Of a DNA stretch of 55,594 nt, positions 1 through 8,441 are shown in pieces. Source of the DNA: Chryseobacterium gleum (GTDB lineage: Bacteria; Bacteroidota; Bacteroidia; Flavobacteriales; Schleiferiaceae); assembly GCA_945883565.1 (NCBI GenBank), contig CAMCXO010000019.1, forward strand, positions 1 to 55,594, given 5' to 3'. How positions within the stretch are numbered: position 1 is the first letter of the stretch; each line of letters opens with the position of its first letter. A program made the translations under genes and the position numbers. The notes under the pieces were generated by a model that was not told the DNA's origin, did no database searches, and saw nothing but the letters and a program-made list of their open reading frames with translations.

Positions 1-1
1 A

Positions 2-484
2 TTAACAAGAGCAGAACTCAAAGACCCAAAGCTAAAAGCTTGTGGTTGGAGCGTTGTGGAAGGCTCTAACGTCCTTCGTGAATACAACATCACGTCAGGT
101 AAAATTCAAACAGGTGTTGGCTGGTCCGTGAGCGGTGTCGAACGGAGGGGCAAAAGAGAAATTGCCGATTATGTGTTGGTTTACAAAGGCATCAAATTGG
201 CAGTGGTAGAAGCCAAAAGAGATGAATTGGAAGTGGGCGAATGCGAAATGCAATCCAAGAAATATGCGGAGAAATTAAAATTAGATACCACATACAGTAC
301 CAACGGAAAAGCCATTTACCAAATCTGTATGAAATAAGGCGAAGAAGGATTGGTCGCCAATTTTCTTAGCCCTGACGAACTTTGTAATAAAATATATCCG
401 GTGGCTTCGACAAGCTTATATGAGCCCGAAACAGACATTTTAAGACCACCAACGCTGCGATCCAAAATACATACCCTCAAATAA
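2..484 (+). pseudogene. hsdR: Type I restriction endonuclease HsdR, N-terminal remnant
   Basis: The reading frame is open from the left edge, so the true start lies outside the window. The opening residues (TRAELKDPKLKACGW) match the usual HsdR N-terminus. The nuclease core is visible as IADYVLVYKGIKLAVVEAKR, where the D and the E-A-K form the PD-(D/E)xK site that cleaves DNA. The frame stops at TAA 335-337 inside the conserved stretch ICMK-stop-GEEGLVANFLSPDEL, where the family has Thr after Lys. Recognisable HsdR sequence resumes after the stop, and a second stop follows at 482-484. The helicase motor and the rest of a roughly 1000-residue protein are missing. The gene is therefore dead by at least one nonsense change and a large deletion. 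No hsdM is visible. Confidence 0.85.
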
Positions 485-551
485 GAAATCTATCAAAAGC
501 CTTATTACTCCCCTTATTTGACGCTGATTTCAAAAATATTCGTTGCTTTGA

Positions 552-884
552 AATGGGTTTTTAGACGGACTGACGGTATTTGGTATCAAATCAAGATTGT
601 TAAAGAAAATCTCAATTCCTTTCCCAAAATCAATAGATGAACAACAAACCATTGTCGACCAATTAGATGCCCTGCGAGCCGAAACACAGAAGTTGGAAGC
701 GGTGTATCAAAAGAAAATAGATGATTTGGAAGAATTGAAAAAATGGATTTTGCAAAAGGCTTTTGTAGGGGAGTTGCGTGGTGGTGTGCCTGCCGAACCA
801 AAAACTGAAAAATCCCGAAGGGATGAAAAGTTTATAGAAAACAAAATTAACCACCCACAGCCCAACCCCGAAGGGGTGAAATGA
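552..884 (+). pseudogene. hsdS: Type I restriction specificity subunit HsdS, C-terminal remnant
   Basis: The open frame begins just after a stop at 549-551. It encodes the end of a target-recognition domain (FLDGLTVFGIKS) and the distal conserved helix of HsdS: LLKKISIPFPKSIDEQQTIVDQLDALR followed by a heptad-like EELKKWILQKAFVGEL. In this family that region is the coiled coil that spaces the two DNA-recognition domains. The upstream half is absent and no good start codon exists; TTG 597 is only the first start-like codon. The last six codons (NPEGVK) are encoded by an inverted copy of the core of the repeat array that follows, so the C-terminus has been rewritten by repeat DNA. It is probably joined to the HsdR remnant by a deletion. 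Confidence 0.75.
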
Positions 885-934
885 TTATAACAATGAACAT
901 ACCACCTACAATAAAATCCTGAAGGGGTGAAATA
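864..934 (-). repeat. Two inverted half-copies of the array core
   Basis: Positions 864-878 are the exact reverse complement of the 15-base array core CACCCCTTCGGGGTT. Positions 919-934 carry a degenerate second copy (CCTGAAGGGGTGAAAT). Both are followed by GAAAT, so they share a longer flank with each other. They sit head-to-head with the direct array that starts at 941. The first encodes the tail of the HsdS remnant. Confidence 0.8.
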
Positions 935-940
935 AATGCC

Positions 941-1890
941 ACCCCTTCGGGGTTGGGATACCCCTCGTTAACGTATTTCTATAATCTTGCCACCCCTTCG
1001 GGGTTGGGATGCCCCTCGTTAACGTATTTCTATAATCCTGACACCCCTTCGGGGTTGGGATGCCCTTCGTTAACGTATTTCTATAATCCTGACACCCCTT
1101 CGGGGTTGGGATACCCTTCGTTATCGCATTTCTATAATCCTAACACCCCTTCGGGGTTGGGATGCCCTACGTTAACGCATTTCTATAATCCTGACACCCC
1201 TTCGGGGTTGGGATACCCCTCGTTAACGTATTTCTATAATCCTGACACCCCTTCGGGGTTGGGATGCCCTTCGTTAACGCATTTCTATAATCCTAACACC
1301 CCTTCGGGGTTGGGATGCCCTACGTTAACGTATTTCTATAATCTTGCCACCCCTTCGGGGTTGGGATGCCCTTCGTTAACGCATTTCTATAATCTTGCCA
1401 CCCCTTCGGGGTTGGGATACCCCTCGTTAACGTATTTCTATAATCCTGACACCCCTTCGGGGTTGAAATGCCATTTCTATACCGGATGCTATAATCTTGC
1501 CACCCCTTCGGGGTTGGGATGCCCTTCGTTAACGCATTTCTATAATCCTAACACCCCTTCGGGGTTGGGATACTCTTCGTTAACGCATTTCTATAATCTT
1601 GCCACCCCTTCGGGGTTGGGATGCCCCTCGTTAACGCATTTCTATAATCTTGCCACCCCTTCGGGGTTGGGATGCCATTTCTATACCGGATGCTATAATC
1701 TTGCCACCCCTTCGGGGTTGGGATACCCCTCGTTAACGCATTTCTATAATCTTGCCACCCCTTCGGGGTTGGGATGCCCTTCGTTAACGCATTTCTATAA
1801 TCTTGTCACCCCTTCGGGGTTGGGATGCCCTTCGTTAACGCATTTCTATAATCTTGTCACCCCTTCGGGGTTGGGACGCCCTTCGTTAAC
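941..1890 (+). repeat. 19-copy tandem array of a 51-bp hairpin-bearing unit
   Basis: The core ACCCCTTCGGGGT starts at 941, 992, 1043 and so on every 51 bases to 1859, giving 19 copies with no insertion or deletion. The core is a perfect inverted repeat (ACCCC, TTC, GGGGT) that could fold in RNA with a UUCG-type loop. The rest of a typical unit is GGGATGCCCTTCGTTAACG followed by CATTTCTATAATC and TTGC, with substitutions at a handful of positions (T/C, A/G). Two units (1451-1501 and 1655-1705) replace the middle with a different block (CCATTTCTATACCGGATGC) yet keep exactly 51 bases. The last copy is cut short near 1890 where the KilA-N locus begins. One forward frame is open throughout as a 17-residue repeat, but it has no ATG start. 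Confidence 0.97.
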
Positions 1891-1944
1891 TTGGTTTTTG
1901 GTTTCTGTTTAATTATGGCGAATTTGCCACAATTAGAAATGAAT

Positions 1945-2769
1945 ATGGCAAAGAATAAAAAAATAGAAGTTATTGGCAGGGAAATAAGTCTATACTCAGA
2001 GAAATCAGACGACTACATTTCACTCACAGATATGGCTCGTTATAGAGACTCGGAGCGTACTAATTATATCATTCAAAACTGGATGCGCACCCGAAGTGCC
2101 ATAGAGTTTTGTGGGCTTTGGGAACAAATGAATAACCCGGATTTTAAACGCATCGAATTCGATGCGTTTAAAAATGAATCGGGAGCCAATAGCTTTACAC
2201 TTACACCGCAAAAATGGATTGATACCACCAATGCTATCGGTATTATTTCAAAGTCTGGTCGGTATGGGGGAACTTTTGCCCACCGTGATATTGCTTTTGA
2301 ATTCGCTACCTAGATAAGTGCTGAATTCAAATTCTATCTAATTAAGGAATTCCAACGCCTCAAAGAAGACGAAAACAACCGCCAAAAGCTCGATTGGAAC
2401 CTGCAGCGCACCCTTGCTAAGGTAAATTATACGATTCATACCGATGCCATTAAGGAACGGCTGATTCCCGAGAAACTCACCGGAAAACAAACGTCTTTGG
2501 TCTATGCTTCCGAAGCAGATTTACTGAACATGGCACTTTTTGGCAAAACTGCTGCGGATTGGAGAGCTGAAAATCCGGATGCCAAAGGAAATATGCGGGA
2601 TGATGCCACACTGGAACAACTGGTAGTGCTCTCCAATATGGAAAGCATCAATGCCGTGCTGATTCGGCAAGAACTCAGCCAATCGGAACGGCTTACCCAA
2701 CTGAACCAAATTGCCATTACCCAAATGACTTCTTTGGTCAATAATGCGAACCTGAAAAAACTGAAATAA
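1945..2769 (+). pseudogene. KilA-N domain protein with one amber stop
   Basis: The start is taken at ATG 1945 (MAKNKKIEVIGREISLY), with ATG 1915 and 1939 as alternatives; sequence before that belongs to the repeat edge. The first 120 residues show a KilA-N fold: YISLTDMARYRD, an NWMRTRSAIEFCGLWEQ block and WIDTTNAIGIISKSGRYGGTFAHRDIAFEFAT. TAG at 2311-2313 then interrupts a motif that normally reads FEFASWISPEF, so a Trp codon has probably become TAG. The same frame continues without other damage to TAA 2769, covering the usual C-terminal helical part. KilA-N domains bind DNA and are found in phages, mobile elements and stand-alone bacterial genes. Either the gene is recently dead or it depends on readthrough. 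Confidence 0.8.
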
Positions 2770-2772
2770 TGA

Positions 2773-2806
2773 GCCACAAATGCACGAATATATGTGCATT
2801 TGTGGC
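2773..2806. repeat. Perfect 13-bp inverted repeat (hairpin)
   Basis: GCCACAAATGCAC at 2773-2785 and GTGCATTTGTGGC at 2794-2806 are exact reverse complements around an 8-base AT-rich loop. No T-run follows directly on the plus strand, so it is not a canonical terminator for the KilA-N gene. It lies 17 bases before the GxxExxY stub and may be a repeat that travels with that gene family. Confidence 0.9.
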
Positions 2807-2823
2807 CTAAAAAATATAACAAT

Positions 2824-2934
2824 ATGAGCGAGATCATTTATAAACAAGAATCATATAAAATCACAAAGCAATTTCAAAGATTTGAAAGTGCCAATGAATT
2901 ATGTGGCAGGCAGTATACAGCCGAAGAGGCTTAG
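2824..2934 (+). pseudogene. GxxExxY-family protein, 5' stub
   Basis: ATG 2824 opens MSEIIYKQESYKI, which resembles the N-terminus of GxxExxY-family proteins (usually about 120-130 residues). After about 13 residues the similarity ends, and the frame stops at TAG 2932-2934 with an unrelated tail. The GxxExxY motif itself is absent. The rest of the gene appears to have been deleted or replaced. The identification rests on a short match and on context. Confidence 0.45.
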
Positions 2935-3102
2935 TAGGACCACACAACGGAGCTCGCCTGGCCGCCCGACATGATGAACCGCTAAAAAGCCATCCTATTA
3001 AAAAACTCAACTTCCTTTTTCTTCCCAATTTAACAGCTTTTTTGCCCATTTACCCAAGCAAACAGGTTTGAATTGCAAAGCTTTGGTGCCATCTTTGCCC
3101 GC
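2935..3102. other. Non-coding junction without recognised content
   Basis: This stretch links the accessory remnants to the sensor-kinase gene. I find no convincing frame, tRNA, terminator or repeat. The frame of the kinase is open back to TTG 3073, but that extension gives a poor signal peptide. Confidence 0.5.
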
Positions 3103-5775
3103 ATGGTTTCTTTACGCCTAAAATTTGGGCTTTGCCTTTGGGTTTTTGCTCTCTTTTTTTGGTCTATTGGGCATAGCCTGTATGCCCAAACCTTTAGAAT
3201 TAAGCCACCAAACCTTTTCAATTCGGCTTATGGCGATTCAATCCAGCCGGTGTTCCAATATGAGCTATTGGCTATCGACTCGACCCCTCTTTTTCAAATA
3301 AAGCAAAAGCTAGGGTCCAATCCGCCTGGGGCTTTCATAAACCTTAGGCTCGAAAATGCCGACCATTTAAGCGGCGCTCTTTATTTGCGTTTCTGCCGTT
3401 TGGCCGAAAACGTGGCCGTTTTTAGAATATTGAACGACAGTGTAACATATTCGCCATTAAATCAAAGCTCGAAGGGCCATATTACCCTGCTGCCGAGTTC
3501 GCAGCATTATTACCATTTGCCGATAGGCATGGGGCAAGTAGAACACTTGCTTTTGTATTTAGAGTTTCCTGAAAACATGGCCGATCCGCATTATAAAGAG
3601 CTGTTTTTGTCTGATGCACAACAGCTTGAAAAGCACTATATGGATGTGGTTACTTGGCAGTCGTTGTATGCAGGCATGGTTTGGTTCATCGTGCTTTTGT
3701 CGCTGGTTTCGGCTTATTTCTTAAAAGACCGTTCTCTTTTGTTTTTCGGTTTTCATATGGTATTCTGGATACCCTATTTCCAAATGCAACACAATTTAAT
3801 TAGTTTTTGGGACCAATTGCTGCCAACTCTCAATATGTTTGAGCAAAGCTCGTTTAATATTGTTTTTTTATTGGGCTTCGCATCGTTGTTTGCCTCCGAA
3901 TTTTTAGAGCTTAACCGCAGGCTGGGCAAGGGCTTTTGGGTTTTTTCAGGGGTAAATATTTTGGTGGTAGGTCTGCTGCTTTACTCTACTTTTTTCCATT
4001 TTTTACAATGGATGAATTATCCGCTTGTATTGGTTTTGCTTATGTATTTGCTTATGGCCATGTATTTAAGCATTAAAGGCGTTAAAGCGGCACAACATCT
4101 GTTAATTTCCATATCGGCCTTGCTTGTTGGGGGGCTGGTTATGAGTTTAACACTATCGGGCATGGTGGCTTCAACGCCTTTTACCCCCTATTTTTTCCAA
4201 CTTGGTTCGCTCATTTTCTCGCTTATTCTGTTCTTTAGTTTGGCTAAGCGCATAAGCAAAATTCGCCGCGACAAGCGTGAAGCCGAGAATCTGATTAGCA
4301 TCAAAACGCGCTTCTTTCAAGATATTTCGCATGAGTTGAGAAGCCCGCTAAGTCTGGTTATCAACCCCATACGCAAGGTGTACAGCGAATTGCCACCTGG
4401 TTCTCTGAAAGAGGAAATGGCCGTGGCCAAGAATGCCGGCGAGGGATTGGAAAATTTGGTCAACCAAATTCTGGATCTAAGCAAGCACGAGTTTAAGCCA
4501 CCACCACTACGATTGGTTTCAGGCAATTTAAACACCTTTTTACGCACCTTATGCAGCCAATACAGCTCCATGGCCGAAAGCCGACAAATAACACTTAGCT
4601 ACTCTGGGACCCAACAAGCCTTGGTATGTGCATATGATGCCGAAAAAATGCAGCAAATGGTGTCCAATTTAATAACCAATGCATTAAAGTTCACCCCTTC
4701 GGGAGGGCAGGTGGAGGTAAGTTTGAAGGCATTAACCGAAGAAACAGTCGAAATTAAGGTTGCCGACACCGGAATGGGCATTAGCGCCAAAGCATTGCCA
4801 CACATTTTTAACCGTTTTTATCAAGATCCTGAGGCCCCACCCCAAGCCCAGCCCGGCACGGGCATTGGCTTGGCCTTGTGTAAAGCGCTGGTAGTTCAGC
4901 ATAATGGAAGTATAGAAGTTGAAAGTACACCCCAAAAGGGCAGTACGTTTATAGTTCGCATGCCTTTGGGATTGCTGAAGCCCTCGGAAATCGTTGGTTC
5001 AAAGGAGGCAGTTGCGAATGGACGCAGCTACAAACCTTTGGTTTTGGTAGCCGAAGACCATCCGGATTTACGTACCTATTTAAAGCAATGTTTAAGCGAA
5101 ACGTATGAGGTAATTACCGCCAAAAATGGACAAGAAGCCTGGCAGTTTGCCCAGGAGCGGCTTCCCGATATTGTGCTAAGCGATTTGATGATGCCCGATT
5201 TGAATGGCATTGAGTTAACACGAAACCTTAAGTCGAATAAGCAAACATGCCATATTCCGGTCTTGTTGCTTACCGCCAAATCAGATCAGGATTCGGTTAA
5301 TGAAGGATTGGCTGCCGGGGCCGATGACTATATATCTAAACCCTTTAACAGCGATGAGTTATTGCTGCGGTTGGCGAATATTTTAAAACAACTAGAAGCC
5401 TGGCGACAAAGAGTGGCCAACCTTGATTTGCCGAAGGTGGCCGAAAATACCCTCAATAAAATAGACAAAGCGTTTCTTAAACAACTGGAAGAGCTGCTGG
5501 GAAATTCGTTTTCTAATCCCGGGTTTGGGGTAGAAGAGCTGGCCGAAATGATAGGTATGAGCAAAACCCATCTCAACCGAAAGCTCAATACCCTATTGGG
5601 GCATCCGGCCAACAAAATGATTCAGAACTACCGTTTGCGCGAAGCCCGAAAGATGCTGACCGAGAAACAGGGCAATGTTTCGGAAATTGCCTTTTCTTGT
5701 GGGTTTAATAGCCCCGCTTATTTTGTGAAGTGCTTCAAAGAAAAGTACCACGAAACCCCGGGTCAGATGCTCTAA
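3103..5775 (+). CDS. Hybrid sensor histidine kinase/response regulator with AraC-type output
   Basis: ATG 3103 is chosen over TTG 3073 because it gives a clean signal peptide (about residues 1-29, ending YAQ). Domains in order: an extracellular 7TMR-DISM sensor region (about 40-170), a seven-helix membrane block (about 185-385), HisKA with phospho-acceptor His410 in DISHELRSP, HATPase (NLITNALKF, DTGMGIS, GTGIGLAL), a receiver with Asp694 in LSDLMMPD and Lys in YISKPF, and a C-terminal AraC helix-turn-helix ending in CGFNSPAYFVKCFKEKYHETPGQ. One protein thus senses outside the membrane, relays phosphate to itself and binds DNA. The ligand is not evident. Many Bacteroidota hybrid regulators control polysaccharide loci, but no susC/susD pair lies nearby. 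The gene just downstream on the same strand is a T9SS-exported protein, a possible target. Confidence 0.93.
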   Translation: MVSLRLKFGLCLWVFALFFWSIGHSLYAQTFRIKPPNLFNSAYGDSIQPVFQYELLAIDSTPLFQIKQKLGSNPPGAFINLRLENADHLSGALYLRFCRLAENVAVFRILNDSVTYSPLNQSSKGHITLLPSSQHYYHLPIGMGQVEHLLLYLEFPENMADPHYKELFLSDAQQLEKHYMDVVTWQSLYAGMVWFIVLLSLVSAYFLKDRSLLFFGFHMVFWIPYFQMQHNLISFWDQLLPTLNMFEQSSFNIVFLLGFASLFASEFLELNRRLGKGFWVFSGVNILVVGLLLYSTFFHFLQWMNYPLVLVLLMYLLMAMYLSIKGVKAAQHLLISISALLVGGLVMSLTLSGMVASTPFTPYFFQLGSLIFSLILFFSLAKRISKIRRDKREAENLISIKTRFFQDISHELRSPLSLVINPIRKVYSELPPGSLKEEMAVAKNAGEGLENLVNQILDLSKHEFKPPPLRLVSGNLNTFLRTLCSQYSSMAESRQITLSYSGTQQALVCAYDAEKMQQMVSNLITNALKFTPSGGQVEVSLKALTEETVEIKVADTGMGISAKALPHIFNRFYQDPEAPPQAQPGTGIGLALCKALVVQHNGSIEVESTPQKGSTFIVRMPLGLLKPSEIVGSKEAVANGRSYKPLVLVAEDHPDLRTYLKQCLSETYEVITAKNGQEAWQFAQERLPDIVLSDLMMPDLNGIELTRNLKSNKQTCHIPVLLLTAKSDQDSVNEGLAAGADDYISKPFNSDELLLRLANILKQLEAWRQRVANLDLPKVAENTLNKIDKAFLKQLEELLGNSFSNPGFGVEELAEMIGMSKTHLNRKLNTLLGHPANKMIQNYRLREARKMLTEKQGNVSEIAFSCGFNSPAYFVKCFKEKYHETPGQML

Positions 5776-5896
5776 GCGGGTTAAAACGCCCATTTTTACT
5801 AAAAAGAGTCGAAATTTTATACATGCTGTTTCAAATTTGATACAAACGAAATGGCGTTTAGCGCCTCTTTTGCACCAAACAAAAAACAATTCTTGT

Positions 5897-7069
5897 ATGA
5901 GAAAAATGCTCTACACCCTTTCGAGTTTAATAGGCCTTTCGGCCTTTGCTGTTGCTCAAAGCATCAATTTTCAAAACTACCGCTTGCCCAATGCACAGAG
6001 CGACCGCTACATTGTGGCTACTCCCGGTACCTTTTCGGTTGCTTCGACCGGTTCTAATCAAGTATGGGACTATAGCGGGGTAGGGGCTTTGAGAAACGAT
6101 TCGGTGCCTTATTTCAGTGCGGTCGACAGCACCAATGGCTATCCCGATGTACATACTTTTGTTTATCGACCACTGGTAAGCCCTACCGGAGCGCCCATAA
6201 ATTCGTATTTGTTTTATAACATAGATGCCAGCGGATTTTACAACGCCGCCGACTTTACAGAACCTTTTAGCGAAAGCCTCGCCGCTGCCACCGGAGGAGC
6301 CAATGACGCTTTGGTTATTCCGGGTCAGCGAAATACTTTTAACAATGGGGTATACGCGTTGAAGTTTCCGGTTACCAACCAGAGTTCCTGGACAGGTTCA
6401 CAAAACCGTTTTTTGAACTTTAACCTTACCATTGCTGCTTATGGTCTAAGTGGAGTGCCAGGCTATTTTAAGGCCACCGAAAGCGAAACCCGCACAGTGG
6501 TAGGCGATGGCAACCTGATTATTAAAGACGAAAATGGCAATGCCATGCCACCCATTCCGGTGTTTATGATAAATGTTATTAGCACCACTGTAGACAGTAT
6601 TTATTTGGGAGGCGCTCCGGCTCCGGCTGCTTTAATGAATGCGTTTGGACTTACGCAGGGCGTAACTTTCATCGAAAGATTTGTTGTGTTTTACGATCAA
6701 AACGGCACCGGACTTCCCATTGCCTCTTATACCCTGGACGCCAACAATAACCCCCAATTTATGACCTATCGTCCGAGTGCCGCACGCACCGCATTGGGTA
6801 TAGGTTTGGCAGAAAACCAAGCTCAAAACCTCAATGTTTATCCAAACCCGGTACAAGCCGGCTCGCGTTTAATCTTAAGTTTTGAAAACCAAACCAAAGC
6901 CTATGGCTATAGCTTGTTTACCACGGGCGGAATTAAAGTGCAAAGTGGCAAAATAGACGGCCAACAAATCCTCGACATTCCGGCTCATACCAAATCCGGA
7001 CTGTATATACTAAGTCTACAAGACCAAAACGGACTGCCCTTAACCCAAACCAAGGTACAGGTTCAATAG
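5897..7069 (+). CDS. Secreted protein with T9SS type A sorting domain
   Basis: ATG 5897 is preferred over ATG 5837 because MRKMLYTLSSLIGLSAFAVAQ is a textbook signal peptide, giving 390 residues. The C-terminal 80 residues form a T9SS type A sorting domain: LNVYPNPV, then strands ending in SGLYILSLQ and TKVQVQ. Proteins with this tail cross the inner membrane by Sec and the outer membrane by T9SS, and the tail is usually removed at the surface. The body (about 25-300) is beta-rich with many Asn, Thr and Gly, and I recognise no catalytic motif. A strong terminator follows at 7086. The gene is co-directional with the hybrid kinase, 121 bases away. Function unknown. Confidence 0.85.
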   Translation: MRKMLYTLSSLIGLSAFAVAQSINFQNYRLPNAQSDRYIVATPGTFSVASTGSNQVWDYSGVGALRNDSVPYFSAVDSTNGYPDVHTFVYRPLVSPTGAPINSYLFYNIDASGFYNAADFTEPFSESLAAATGGANDALVIPGQRNTFNNGVYALKFPVTNQSSWTGSQNRFLNFNLTIAAYGLSGVPGYFKATESETRTVVGDGNLIIKDENGNAMPPIPVFMINVISTTVDSIYLGGAPAPAALMNAFGLTQGVTFIERFVVFYDQNGTGLPIASYTLDANNNPQFMTYRPSAARTALGIGLAENQAQNLNVYPNPVQAGSRLILSFENQTKAYGYSLFTTGGIKVQSGKIDGQQILDIPAHTKSGLYILSLQDQNGLPLTQTKVQVQ

Positions 7070-7085
7070 GTTTTACCATAAAATT

Positions 7086-7126
7086 ATCCCCATACAGTCA
7101 GGTTCGATTGTATGGGGATTTTTTTT
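7086..7126 (+). terminator. Rho-independent terminator
   Basis: ATCCCCATACA (7086-7096) pairs perfectly with TGTATGGGGAT (7109-7119) around a 12-base loop and is followed by a T-run. It ends the transcript of the T9SS cargo gene. Confidence 0.93.
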
Positions 7127-7210
7127 GTTCGTACCGCAGGGTGCCTCCGCCTGGGTTATGCAAATGGCGCGTTTTCAATGATCTTTTACCACCCACACCC
7201 AAATGGCCGT

Positions 7211-8008
7211 TCAATTTGTTTTATAGGCTTTCATATTTTGCCAAAGGCTTGTGTCTATGGCTTCTGTATACTCAACATCTTCGAACTCGGTGGCTTTTTG
7301 CCACAAATAGCTCATGCGCTCCCTGGTTTGGGGATGTGTTCCCAGCCATTTCAGCTCGGTAGGCATTTCTGGTTCGGTTTTAGCCAAATTGGCCATAAAA
7401 TCGGCTAAAGCATCGGGTTTTATTTGAGCGTTTACGAGGTAATCTACAGCCATTAGATCGGCTTCTTTTTCCAATCCACGGTCGAAAGCGGTTGAAGCCA
7501 ACATTTTGGCAGTTTCTTTGGCTAAATCGCCTCCAGCTCCACCACCACTCATAGAAACAAGCACCGACAACCCAATTTCTTTCATAAGCTTTTGGGCTAC
7601 GTGGCCTTCAATAATATGGGCCATTTCGTGTGCCATAACCCCAGCCAGTTCGTCGCTGCTTCTGCAAGCTTCTATTAATCCCGAAAATACCACCATATGG
7701 CTGTCGGGCAGAGCAAAGGCGTTTATTACCGGTTCGTTTACCACATGCAATTGAAACGTTTTTCGATTAAAACCATTTTTGTCGCACAATCGGGTCAAAA
7801 TGCTGTCGCATCCTGCATAAAGTATGGTATGGTCTAAAACATCGTCTTCGTTTTCGAATTGTTTCCAGAGCAATTCACCTAGTTTTTCTTCCGATTTTTG
7901 GCTGAGCTCCTGCACTTTGAGCAGTTGTATCCAATCTATTTGCTGCAACAGAAACCACAGTCCAAAAAAAGACAGCAACAGGAATAAGAGTTTTGATGCC
8001 AATTTCAT
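7211..8008 (-). CDS. M48-family membrane metallopeptidase
   Basis: This 265-residue protein begins with a hydrophobic segment (residues 7-29) that acts as a membrane anchor or uncleaved signal. The zinc site is HEMAH (His127, Glu128, His131), with the third ligand Glu182 in EKEADLMAVDYL, which is the M48 arrangement. A Gly-rich segment (SGGGAGG, about 154-160) lies between them. M48 enzymes of this size (LoiP/BepA-like) work in the periplasm on misfolded envelope proteins. It is the last gene of a four-gene operon, with its ATG one base after the stop of the DUF4870-like gene. The three genes ahead of it all encode small membrane proteins. Confidence 0.9.
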   Translation of the reverse strand: MKLASKLLFLLLSFFGLWFLLQQIDWIQLLKVQELSQKSEEKLGELLWKQFENEDDVLDHTILYAGCDSILTRLCDKNGFNRKTFQLHVVNEPVINAFALPDSHMVVFSGLIEACRSSDELAGVMAHEMAHIIEGHVAQKLMKEIGLSVLVSMSGGGAGGDLAKETAKMLASTAFDRGLEKEADLMAVDYLVNAQIKPDALADFMANLAKTEPEMPTELKWLGTHPQTRERMSYLWQKATEFEDVEYTEAIDTSLWQNMKAYKTN

Positions 8009-8009
8009 G

Positions 8010-8441
8010 TTATGCTTTGCAAAAAGTATTGGTTAAATCGCTATAGAACCACCACTGAATGTGCAGGCCCTTTCGTGTTTGGATGGCGGTGTATATGGTG
8101 GCAATAAATTCGAGCAGGTTGTAAATAATGGCACACATTAAATAGCTCAAATACAAATTGCTAATTTGTTCACCATAAAAGGCAATAGATACGGTCCACC
8201 AAAAAGCGGCGCTGTTAATAAATACCAGCGAAAACTGCGAAAGCAAGGCTTGGGTGCTGTGCCATCGCACGAAATAGGTCGCTTTTCGGTTGGCAACCCA
8301 AAAGAAAAAGGTTGCCATAAGATTAATAATCGGAAAGGGCAATCCAGCAATGAGGGCGATTAACGACATTAAGTAACTGTTAGAAGCCTTTTCGTTTTCC
8401 TGCTCGCTGGTTTTCGTTATAAATGGGCCTATTGTAATCAT
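8010..8441 (-). CDS. DUF4870-like small membrane protein
   Basis: ATG 8441 is chosen because it overlaps the stop of the preceding gene as ATGA, the sign of translational coupling; the frame also extends to 8468. The 143-residue product has about three to four membrane segments. The first is SLIALIAGLPFPIINLMATF, followed by ATYFVRWHSTQALL, which resembles the DUF4870 and Tic20-like pattern of a short loop with FHxxQAL. The function of that family is not known. It is sandwiched between the DUF2752 and M48 genes. Confidence 0.7.
   Translation of the reverse strand: MITIGPFITKTSEQENEKASNSYLMSLIALIAGLPFPIINLMATFFFWVANRKATYFVRWHSTQALLSQFSLVFINSAAFWWTVSIAFYGEQISNLYLSYLMCAIIYNLLEFIATIYTAIQTRKGLHIQWWFYSDLTNTFCKA

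Noticed and set aside
936-971. Short ATG frame (MPPLRGWDTPR) at the start of the array.
   Set aside because: It stops after 11 codons within the first repeat and has no support.
941-1890. CRISPR array.
   Set aside because: There are no unique spacers: whole 51-base units repeat and no cas genes are nearby.
953-1912. A 319-residue open frame made of 17-residue repeats (TPSGLG...).
   Set aside because: It has no ATG, only TTG codons within each unit. The open frame follows automatically from a 51-base (3 x 17) period whose consensus has no stop in that frame, while the other two forward frames contain stops. I treat it as non-coding repeat.
2861-3049. Minus-strand frame of 62 codons across the junction after the GxxExxY stub.
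   Set aside because: The composition does not look like a protein, and no domain, start context or neighbour supports it.
4690-4706. CACCCCTTCGGG inside the hybrid kinase gene, resembling the array core.
   Set aside because: It encodes the conserved FTPSGG of the ATPase domain and lacks the complete palindrome; coincidence.
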